This document shows positions 8,204-15,248 of a DNA stretch of 45,695 bases, one piece after another. The position numbers and the translations under genes were made by a program. Every line of letters begins with the position of its first letter. Position 1 is the first letter of the stretch. This stretch comes from Streptosporangiaceae bacterium (GTDB lineage: Bacteria; Actinomycetota; Actinomycetes; Streptosporangiales; Streptosporangiaceae): NCBI GenBank assembly GCA_019245115.1, contig JAFARZ010000315.1:1-45695 (forward strand), written 5' to 3'. The notes beneath the pieces were generated by a model. The model ran no database searches and was not told the origin of the DNA. It saw only the letters and a program-made list of their open reading frames with translations.

Positions 8204-9409
8204 TCAGTGGGTGTGGCCGCCGTGGTGGGCGTGGGTGTCGTCTGGTGGTGTGTCCGGGGGCGTGGTCTCTGATGGGGGGCCGCCCATCATCTTCAGCATC
8301 GGGATGCCGCCGGTGCGGACGAAATTGGCGATCAGCGCGGCGGCCACGATCAGGAAGACGATGTTGAGCCAGGTCGTGTAGTCCAGGGACACACCCTGGT
8401 CGGGTATCTTCGCGGTGGCCCGGCCAGGCACCAGCCCGAGCCCGCCGAAGACCAGCTCGATCACGTACCCGGCGGCGACCATCGCCAGGTAGAACGTGCC
8501 GAGCAGGAAGGCCGCCATCCGCGGTCCGTAGTACTTACGGTAGATGTTCAGGATCGGCGCGATGATCAGGTCGGCGAAGATGAACGCGACCACTCCGCCG
8601 AAGCTGATCCCGCCCTTCCACAGCACGGCCGCGAGCGGCACGTTGCCGATCGAGCAGACGAACGAGATGATCGCCACCAGCGGGCCGATCAGCGGTCCCC
8701 ACAGCTTGGCGGCCAGCGGGTGACCGGCGAAGAAGAACGACCGCCAGAAGCTGTCCGGCACCCAGGCGGCGATCACGCCCGCGACCAGCAGTCCGATCAC
8801 CAGGTCACGGATGATCGCGGCCCACTCCATCACGAACACATGGCTGACCGAGGCGAAGCCCTCCCGCGAGAACAGGCGGCTGGCGAATGATCCTCGCCGC
8901 TGGATGGACATGTCCATCGCGGCGTGCCCTTCCATCGAGCCCGCTATGCCCCGCTCGGCTTGGTAACGCGCTTCGCGCAGCAGCCTGCCGGTCAGGAACA
9001 GCCGGAACAGCACGGCCAGGATCACGATCATGATCGGGCCACCGGTGAACTCCGCGAGCGTGAACTGCCAGCCCATCAGCAGGGCCAGGATCACGCCCAG
9101 TTCGATCACCAGGTTCGTGGACGCGATCTCGAGCGCTACCGCGGCGGTGAAGTGAGCGCCCTTGCGGAACAGCGCCCGGGCCAGCGCGACCGCCGCGTAA
9201 GAACACGACGAAGACGCGGCGCCCAGGGCCGTGGCCAGCGCCAGCGTACGCGGCCGGTCATCGCCGAGCAGCCGGACGACCGTGGACCGGCGCACCACCG
9301 CCTGGACGACCGCCGACAGGAAGAACCCGAGGATCAGCGCCCAGGTGATCTCCCATGTCATCGAACCGGCGATCGACAACGCATGCAGAATCGCGTGCAT
9401 CCGCCTCAC
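8204..9409 (-). CDS. COG0701-type (ArsP_1/DUF318) membrane permease
   Basis: A 401-residue polytopic membrane protein. The hydrophobic helices, the segment with SSCSYAAVALARALFRKGAHF, and the later CSIGNVPLAAVLWKGG motif match the predicted permease family COG0701 (YraQ/ArsP). In that family the paired Ser/Cys motifs lie in repeated membrane halves. The C-terminus is His-rich (THAHHGGHTH), suggesting metal contact. Family members move organoarsenicals or other soft-metal species; many actinobacterial ones lie in copper regulons. Here the CsoR-like palindrome 28 bases upstream of the start and the copZA genes immediately downstream point to a copper-related role. The exact substrate is unknown. 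Confidence 0.85.
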   Translation of the reverse strand: MRRMHAILHALSIAGSMTWEITWALILGFFLSAVVQAVVRRSTVVRLLGDDRPRTLALATALGAASSSCSYAAVALARALFRKGAHFTAAVALEIASTNLVIELGVILALLMGWQFTLAEFTGGPIMIVILAVLFRLFLTGRLLREARYQAERGIAGSMEGHAAMDMSIQRRGSFASRLFSREGFASVSHVFVMEWAAIIRDLVIGLLVAGVIAAWVPDSFWRSFFFAGHPLAAKLWGPLIGPLVAIISFVCSIGNVPLAAVLWKGGISFGGVVAFIFADLIIAPILNIYRKYYGPRMAAFLLGTFYLAMVAAGYVIELVFGGLGLVPGRATAKIPDQGVSLDYTTWLNIVFLIVAAALIANFVRTGGIPMLKMMGGPPSETTPPDTPPDDTHAHHGGHTH

Positions 9410-9436
9410 CTACCTTCCGGCACGCGCCCTAACCGT

Positions 9437-9453
9437 ATACCCGTACGGGGTAT
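9437..9453. promoter_or_regulatory. CsoR-like operator upstream of the permease gene
   Basis: ATACCC-N5-GGGTAT, the same 6-5-6 palindrome as at 8183-8199, with extra symmetry in the spacer (GTACG). It is 28 bases upstream of the permease ATG, a position suited to repression. Confidence 0.75.
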
Positions 9454-9555
9454 TCCAGATATGGCCAGGCCATGTCCCGCATTGGTCGTAGTGCGTGACA
9501 TGTGGGTCGGACGCGGACAGCGGACACGCGGACGGTCATGATCACCTCTCCCGAA

Positions 9556-9609
9556 GGGGTGAATGTGCCGTTGCCCGCCCTGTAGGGGGTGCGGTGGCAC
9601 TTTCACCCC
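9556..9609. repeat. 14-bp inverted repeat in the permease/GH76 divergent region
   Basis: GGGGTGAATGTGCC (9556-9569) and GGCACTTTCACCCC (9596-9609) are inverted copies with 13 of 14 positions matching, 26 bases apart. The region lies between the divergent permease and GH76 starts. It could be a hairpin or two half-sites for a dimeric regulator; nothing distinguishes these. Confidence 0.5.
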
Positions 9610-9696
9610 CAGGGATCGGCCCACTCTTCTCGCTGCCCGCGTTCCCGGCGCTGCTCGCCCGACGCGTCCGCTAATGGCGGCGAGCCTGTACGGTCG

Positions 9697-9714
9697 TGTA
9701 ATTGACGTTACAAT
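9697..9714 (+). promoter_or_regulatory. Candidate leaderless promoter / palindrome before the GH76 gene
   Basis: TGTAA-N6-TTACA is a short palindrome, and TACAAT (9709-9714) is a good -10 hexamer ending 8 bases before the ATG at 9723. No ribosome-binding site precedes that ATG. Together these fit a leaderless transcript, common in actinobacteria, with a possible overlapping operator. The -35 box is not clear. Confidence 0.4.
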
Positions 9715-9722
9715 CCCGGAAT

Positions 9723-11366
9723 ATGTTGAGAATTTACGGGGGTCTCGCGGTGCTGGCGGTGTGCGGGATAGCCGTCGGGGCCGGAATCGCCTACGGACCA
9801 GCATCCCCTACCACGTTCCGCGCCGCGTCAACGTCACCTGACACGTTCCGCGCCGGGTCTACGTCTACGCCTTCGTCGACGCGGCCCGGTACCGGCATCG
9901 CGCTGACCGCGAACCTGAGCATCTGCGACAAGTACTGCGACGGCCGCGACCCCGCTCTGGCCGCCGGGGACCGGCAGGCGCTGAGCACCGTGATCTACGG
10001 CCGGAGCATCGTGTTGCATTTCGACGACGCCGATGACATGGCATGGGCCAGCATCGACAGCGGCAGCGCGGGCGACGAAGTCTGGATGGACCGCTCCTGG
10101 GACGGCGGCTACACCTGGAGCGACGGCTCGAAGCTGGGCGACACCACCATTCCCAGCGGCAAGACCGGCTGGCGCACGTTGATGTACAACGTGGATGACT
10201 GGGCCGTGCACCCGGGGGTCGGGGTGGTCCGCGCCTGCGGCAAGGCCGGCAACCGGAGCGAGATCTCGTGTACCCCGTGGGCCAGGACCACGTGGAACGC
10301 GTCAGACAGCAGGCGCGCGGCGGCCACCGCGCTCATGCAGTTCTACAACGAGGGCACCGGCCTGTTCAACGGGACCGGCTGGTGGAATTCGGCCAACGAC
10401 CTCACCTCGATCATCGACGGCATCCGGATCACCGGGATGGCCAGCTATCAGTACGTGATCGCGGACACGTACGCCGCCGAGCGCAATGCGAATCTCGGGG
10501 ATTTCCGTAACAGCTATATGGACGACACGGCATGGTGGGCGCTGGCCTGGATCGACGCCTACGATCTGACCGGGAACACGACGTACCTGAACACGGCGAA
10601 GGACGACGCCAATTACCTGGCCGGCTACTGGGACTCCACGTGCGGCGGCGGCATCTGGTGGTCGAACGCCAAGACCTATAAGAACGCGATCGCCAACGAG
10701 CTTTACCTCTACCTGAACGCGGCCCTGCACAACCGGATCAGCGGCGACACGACCTATCTGGCCCGTGCCCAGGCCGAGGAGAAGTGGTTCCTGGGCAGCG
10801 GAATGATCAACGGGTCGAACCTGATCAATGACGGGCTCACGATCAACTCCAACGGAACGTGCGTCAACAACGGCGCGGCGGTCTGGACGTACAACCAGGG
10901 CGTGATCCTGAGCGGACTGACCGAGCTGTACAAGGCGACCGGGAACGCATCGGTGCTGAACGAGGCGGTGACGCTGGCCAACGCATCGAGCAGTTCGGCG
11001 CAGCTCAACCCGGTCTCGGCCACCGCGCCAAAGGGAGAGCTGGCCGACCCGAGCGCGGGCGGCGGCGACGAGCCGACGTTCAAGGGCGTCTACGCTCGCG
11101 GTGTGTACGCGCTGAACTCGGTGGCCAGCGGCGCCCCGTACGGTTGCTACCTGGCGCGCCAGGCGGCCACGGCCTATGTCAACGACCGAAACGCCGCCGA
11201 CCAGTACGGCAACCTGTGGGCCGGTCCGTGGTCGAGCACCGCGCAGGGCGGCCCGGATCAGCCGGCGGCCGCCCAGCAGGGAAGCGCCGTCTACCTCCAG
11301 AACGCCGGCCCAGGTTTCACGTCGCCCAACTCCCCCGCCGTCACCAACGCCCTCAACTGCTCGTAG
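9723..11366 (+). CDS. Secreted GH76 family (alpha-1,6-mannanase-like) glycoside hydrolase
   Basis: The 547-residue protein starts MLRIYGGLAVLAVCG, an N-terminal signal or anchor helix, followed by a Ser/Thr-rich linker. The region from about residue 190 to the end has the (alpha/alpha)6-barrel features of GH76: NSYMDDTAWWALAWIDAY, with the paired catalytic Asp residues, and the conserved WTYNQGVILSGL. The expected activity is cleavage of alpha-1,6-mannan, as in fungal cell walls or actinobacterial lipomannan. The N-terminal region (about 50-180) resembles the extension seen in many actinobacterial GH76 proteins. The ATG at 9723 is chosen because the signal helix follows at once. It converges with the phosphoesterase gene, with 23 bases between stops. 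Confidence 0.88.
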   Translation: MLRIYGGLAVLAVCGIAVGAGIAYGPASPTTFRAASTSPDTFRAGSTSTPSSTRPGTGIALTANLSICDKYCDGRDPALAAGDRQALSTVIYGRSIVLHFDDADDMAWASIDSGSAGDEVWMDRSWDGGYTWSDGSKLGDTTIPSGKTGWRTLMYNVDDWAVHPGVGVVRACGKAGNRSEISCTPWARTTWNASDSRRAAATALMQFYNEGTGLFNGTGWWNSANDLTSIIDGIRITGMASYQYVIADTYAAERNANLGDFRNSYMDDTAWWALAWIDAYDLTGNTTYLNTAKDDANYLAGYWDSTCGGGIWWSNAKTYKNAIANELYLYLNAALHNRISGDTTYLARAQAEEKWFLGSGMINGSNLINDGLTINSNGTCVNNGAAVWTYNQGVILSGLTELYKATGNASVLNEAVTLANASSSSAQLNPVSATAPKGELADPSAGGGDEPTFKGVYARGVYALNSVASGAPYGCYLARQAATAYVNDRNAADQYGNLWAGPWSSTAQGGPDQPAAAQQGSAVYLQNAGPGFTSPNSPAVTNALNCS

Positions 11367-11389
11367 GCCGGTGACCAGCAGCAGAACAC

Positions 11390-14167
11390 TCAGCTCACGT
11401 TGACTGCCGTGTCATCGATGACGAACGAGGTCTGTAGCTCGAAGTCCTCGGCGCCGGTGAACTTCAGCGTGATGTTCTGGCCGGCGTAGGCGCTCAGCGA
11501 GAAGCTGTGCTGGGCGTACCCGGTGTTGTGGTCGAGGTTGGAGTACGTGTGCAGCGTGGACAGCACGCTGCCCGAACTGTTGAGCACCTGCACGGTCAGC
11601 TTGTCGTACTGCGTCGTCGTGGACGTCTCCGCCGTGTTGATGTGCAGCCAGAAGCTGAAGTTATAGGTAGAGCACCCGGTCGGCAGCGTGATCGACTGCG
11701 ACAGCGTGTCGGTGGTCGTCTTGCCCCAGCCGTCGAGCCAGGCGTCCCAGCTTCCGCTGTGCGGCGGCTCCATGGAGTTGTTGTTGATCACCTCAACCGG
11801 CGAGTGGGTCGAGGTCACCGCCCACGGTGCGGGGCTGGAGCTGCCGTTCTCGAAGCCGGGGTTGCCGAGGAGCTGCGCTGGTGTGCAGCCGCTGCCGCCG
11901 GCTGGCGTGGCGGAAGCCTCGTTGCTCTGCGTGCCCTCGCCGATCGCGTTCACCGCGGTGACCTTGTAGAAGTAGGCCTGGCCGCTGGTCAGGCCGGTGT
12001 CGGTACACGAGGTCACGGCGCCGAGGCCGCTACAGCCACCGCTGGTCAGCAGCGTCTCGGTACCGCTGGAGGTGCCCCGGTACACCCGGTACGACGTGAT
12101 GTTGACGCCGCCGTTGCTGGCCGGCGGAGTCCAGCTCAGCGAGATCTGACCGGTACCCGCGGTCGCGGTCAGGCCGGTGGGCGCGCCCGGCGGCGTTCCC
12201 TGGACGGGCGTGGCCGTGACGCTGACGGTCGACGTGGCCGACCCCTGCGGCGAAGCGCTGTCGTGAACGGTCAGGGTCGCGGTGAAGGTCCCGGCCGAGC
12301 TGTAGGTATGGCTGGGATTCTGCGACGTGCTCGTCGACCCGTCACCGAAGTTCCAGCTATAGGAGTAGGGCGGGGTTCCGCCGGTGCCGGTGCCGGTGAA
12401 GGCGACGCTCAGCGGGATCTGGCCGGAGGTCGGCGTGCCCGAGGCGGTGGCCGCGAGCGGGTTGCCGACGGCGTTGACCGTGACGGTGACGCTCGACGTG
12501 GCGGTGTTCGCGGGCGAGGCGCTGTCGGTGACGGTCAAGGTCGCCTTGAAAGTCCCGGCCGAGCTGTAGGTATGACTGGGATTCTGCGACGTGCTCGTCG
12601 ACCCGTCACCGAAGTTCCAGCTATAGGAGTACGGGGCGGTGCCGCCCTGGGCGGAGCCGGTAAAGGACACGCTCAGCGGCGCGTTGCCCGTTGTCGGCGA
12701 GGCCGCCGCCGTGGCCGACAGCGGGGTCGAGCCCTGGATCCAGAAGTCCTCAAGAGGGTCACCGAGCGCGGCCTGGTCCGAGGTCGTCATGGGGAAGGTC
12801 GACAGGCCGAGGCTGTTGGTCGGGCTGATGATGCCACTGTGGACGTTCTCCATGACGCGTTCCATCGCCGCCAGCACATTGCTCGTCGTGTAGGCGACGT
12901 GCGAGATGTAGTGCTGCTTCATGTACGTCGGCGACGCGATGACGACCAACGGCACGCGGAAGGTGTTGCTGACGTGGTCCGGGCCGTTGTTGCCGTTCTG
13001 GGTGTCGTCCTCGGTGACCACGATCAGCGTGTTGTTGCTGTACGACGGGTTGTTCATGATGGCATCGACGATCGACTTGGTCGCCGAGTCGTTGGTCGGG
13101 ATGTCCTGGAACGTGCCGGGATGGTCGTTGAACAGCTCGACGTAGTTGTAGGCCGGCAGACCGTTGGCGTTCACGAAGTTTATGTAGTCGTTCGCGACGG
13201 TGGTGTCGGGGATGTTCTGGCCGGAGCAGGTGTATTCGTTGTAGTGCAGCTCCTCCGGGATGGTCGTGCCGGGACGGTCAACCGGCAGCACCTCGAGGTT
13301 GCCCGTCGCGGGGTTGCGCCAGTACCCGCTGCCGCTGTTGAGCATCCAGTAGAAATCACCGTTCATGGAGAACGTGTACGGGCTGCTGCCGGTCCCGGTG
13401 CCGGTCTGGGCGGTACACGGGTTGGTGCCCTCCCCGGAGGGGCCGTCGTCGCCGTTCAGGAAGCGGTCGAACATCGTGCCGGTGCCCGACGGATAGGACT
13501 GCTGCTGGGAGCTTGACGCCGACTGAGCAGAGAACAGCCACCAGTGGTTGGGGCCGCTCGGCGGCTGCGTGCCCGTGCTGTAGGAGTCATCCAGCGCGTA
13601 CTGCTTGGCCAGCGCGTGGAGCTGGGGCACGGAGCTGATGTGGTTCGTGCTCTCCACCTGGCCGTTGCAGCCGGCCGCGATCGTGGTGGCGCAGTCACCG
13701 AGGTAGTCATCGAAGGTATGGTTCTCCCGGAACAGGATCACGAAGTGCGTGAACGGCGGGAAGTAGGGCGCCAGCGGGTTGGCCGCCTGGGTCGGCTGCC
13801 ACAACGTCTGCTTCTGGGCGGTGCAGGTTCCCGCCTGGCACGTCCGGCTCAGCTGGACCGTGTGCGCGTTGGTTATGTAGAAGTTGTGCGGCTGCGGGAA
13901 CTTGGCGAACTCGACTCCCGGCTTGGCGAAGACGGCGCCGACGCAGTCGTAGTTGTCGGGTATGTAGGTCTGATGGCGGTCGCCGATGGGGAGATCCTTG
14001 GCGTCAGCCGGGTCGGTGCTGGGGTTCCAGCCCTTCAGCGTGCACGAGCCGACGCCTGTCGCGGGATGCCCCGCACCGACGGCCGGGCCCGCCGGGCTCA
14101 TGAAGAACCCGATCAACGAGAGAAGGGCGGCAGCGATGCCCGCCATCAGCAGCTTCCGACCGATCAT
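11390..14167 (-). CDS. Secreted phosphoesterase (phospholipase C/acid phosphatase family) with two PKD domains, an Fn3 domain and a C-terminal module
   Basis: About 925 residues from the ATG at 14167, which has a GGAGGG ribosome-binding site; a signal peptide follows. The phosphoesterase domain carries HFVILFRENHTFDDYLGD, PSGPNHWWLFSA and VVTEDDTQNG, typical of the alkaline-phosphatase-superfamily phosphoesterases. Two PKD domains follow with YSWNFGDGST, then an Fn3 domain starting PGAPTGLTATAG, and a C-terminal beta-sandwich-like module (NPGFENGSS onward) of the kind that binds carbohydrate or surfaces. It likely hydrolyses phosphoesters outside the cell; the substrate (phospholipid or phosphomonoester) is uncertain. 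The two PKD domains are nearly identical at the DNA level, indicating recent duplication. It lies 162 bases downstream of the pirin gene. Confidence 0.88.
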   Translation of the reverse strand: MIGRKLLMAGIAAALLSLIGFFMSPAGPAVGAGHPATGVGSCTLKGWNPSTDPADAKDLPIGDRHQTYIPDNYDCVGAVFAKPGVEFAKFPQPHNFYITNAHTVQLSRTCQAGTCTAQKQTLWQPTQAANPLAPYFPPFTHFVILFRENHTFDDYLGDCATTIAAGCNGQVESTNHISSVPQLHALAKQYALDDSYSTGTQPPSGPNHWWLFSAQSASSSQQQSYPSGTGTMFDRFLNGDDGPSGEGTNPCTAQTGTGTGSSPYTFSMNGDFYWMLNSGSGYWRNPATGNLEVLPVDRPGTTIPEELHYNEYTCSGQNIPDTTVANDYINFVNANGLPAYNYVELFNDHPGTFQDIPTNDSATKSIVDAIMNNPSYSNNTLIVVTEDDTQNGNNGPDHVSNTFRVPLVVIASPTYMKQHYISHVAYTTSNVLAAMERVMENVHSGIISPTNSLGLSTFPMTTSDQAALGDPLEDFWIQGSTPLSATAAASPTTGNAPLSVSFTGSAQGGTAPYSYSWNFGDGSTSTSQNPSHTYSSAGTFKATLTVTDSASPANTATSSVTVTVNAVGNPLAATASGTPTSGQIPLSVAFTGTGTGGTPPYSYSWNFGDGSTSTSQNPSHTYSSAGTFTATLTVHDSASPQGSATSTVSVTATPVQGTPPGAPTGLTATAGTGQISLSWTPPASNGGVNITSYRVYRGTSSGTETLLTSGGCSGLGAVTSCTDTGLTSGQAYFYKVTAVNAIGEGTQSNEASATPAGGSGCTPAQLLGNPGFENGSSSPAPWAVTSTHSPVEVINNNSMEPPHSGSWDAWLDGWGKTTTDTLSQSITLPTGCSTYNFSFWLHINTAETSTTTQYDKLTVQVLNSSGSVLSTLHTYSNLDHNTGYAQHSFSLSAYAGQNITLKFTGAEDFELQTSFVIDDTAVNVS
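12288..12367. repeat. 80-bp direct repeat in the PKD-coding region (copy 1)
   Basis: This segment recurs at 12552-12631 with a single mismatch over 80 bases, 264 bp (88 codons) apart. The copies encode the YSWNFGDGST-SQNPSHTYSSAGTF part of the two PKD domains. Near identity beyond what protein conservation needs suggests recent duplication or gene conversion. Confidence 0.85.
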
Positions 14168-14328
14168 CGAAACCCTCCAGGCCAAGAGTCCCTAACGCAC
14201 GGTGCATGAACGACCACCACTACGTATCTTGACTGCGGATCAAGGCCATCACAAGGCCCCAAATTCACACACAGCCGTCAAGCAGTGTTATTCATTCACC
14301 GTTCGCTCAGAGGCCTCGCGAGGGATGC

Positions 14329-15222
14329 TCAGCTGTACGTCAGGCGGGCCTGCCTAGGGATGTCGCCGAACTCGCCGGCGTGGAAGTCGCGGAAGGCCCG
14401 CTCGATCTCGGCTCGGGTGTTCATCACGAACGGCCCGCCGAACGCTACGGGCTCGCCGATGGGCGCACCGCTGTAGACCATGACCACGCTGGGGGTGCCG
14501 CCGTCGCCGGTCTCCAGCGCGATCGACGACATCAGGGCCCGCGGAACAGGGTCTGACCAGGCGATCTGGCCCTCCCGCACGATACGCCCAGCCATCGTGA
14601 CCTGGCCCGACATCACATAACAGAACGCACGATCGCGGGCGGGCAGCACGTGTTCCAGGCGCTGCTCCGGTTCCACCGTGATCAGCGCCGCGGAGATCGG
14701 CCAGTGGTTGAGCGCGGGGCCGCTGACACTGTCCACCTCCCCGGAGATCAGGTCGACGCGGGCACCGTCCCGCTCGATGACGGGCCGCCGCGCGGCTAGC
14801 AGGTCCTGGTAGCGGGTACCGGCCATCTTGGCGTCACGGGGCAGGTTGACCCACAACTGAAGGGTGTGCGCCCGCTCGTCCCGGAAGGCGAGTTCGCGAT
14901 GGATTATGCCGCGTCCCGCGGTCATCCACTGCACGTCCCCGGCGGTCAGCGCGCCGGCGTGGCCGACATTGTCGCCGTGCTCCAGGACGCCATCGACGAC
15001 CAGCGTCACCGTCTCGATGCCACGGTGCGGGTGCCAGTCGAAGCCCGGCGAGGAGAACCAGTCCTCGGACAGGGCCAGGAACGGATCGGTGAGTTCCGGC
15101 CGCGTCGGCATGATGATCAGGTTCTTGTCGTCGACCTGAGCGTCCGGGCCGAGATGCGTCTTGTTCTCGACCCGGACGACGCTCCGTTCGGCGACATTGT
15201 CGACACCGCCCAGCGTTTCCAT
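14329..15222 (-). CDS. Pirin family bicupin protein
   Basis: A 297-residue cytosolic bicupin. The metal-binding motif DWHPHRGIETVT and the later GDVQWMTAGRGIIHRE are the hallmark pirin sequences, supplying the three His and one Glu that bind Fe or another metal. Pirins act as quercetin dioxygenases or redox-sensing cofactors; the role here is unknown. It starts 27 bases downstream of the GH15 gene stop on the same strand, so it may be co-transcribed with it. Confidence 0.93.
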   Translation of the reverse strand: METLGGVDNVAERSVVRVENKTHLGPDAQVDDKNLIIMPTRPELTDPFLALSEDWFSSPGFDWHPHRGIETVTLVVDGVLEHGDNVGHAGALTAGDVQWMTAGRGIIHRELAFRDERAHTLQLWVNLPRDAKMAGTRYQDLLAARRPVIERDGARVDLISGEVDSVSGPALNHWPISAALITVEPEQRLEHVLPARDRAFCYVMSGQVTMAGRIVREGQIAWSDPVPRALMSSIALETGDGGTPSVVMVYSGAPIGEPVAFGGPFVMNTRAEIERAFRDFHAGEFGDIPRQARLTYS

Positions 15223-15248
15223 GTCACCACGGTACTTGCGGGAGGAAC

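Noticed and set aside
11507..13516. 669-codon plus-strand frame opposite the phosphoesterase gene
   Set aside because: Low-complexity Gly/Arg/Val composition, no recognisable motif; antisense shadow of a well-supported multidomain gene.
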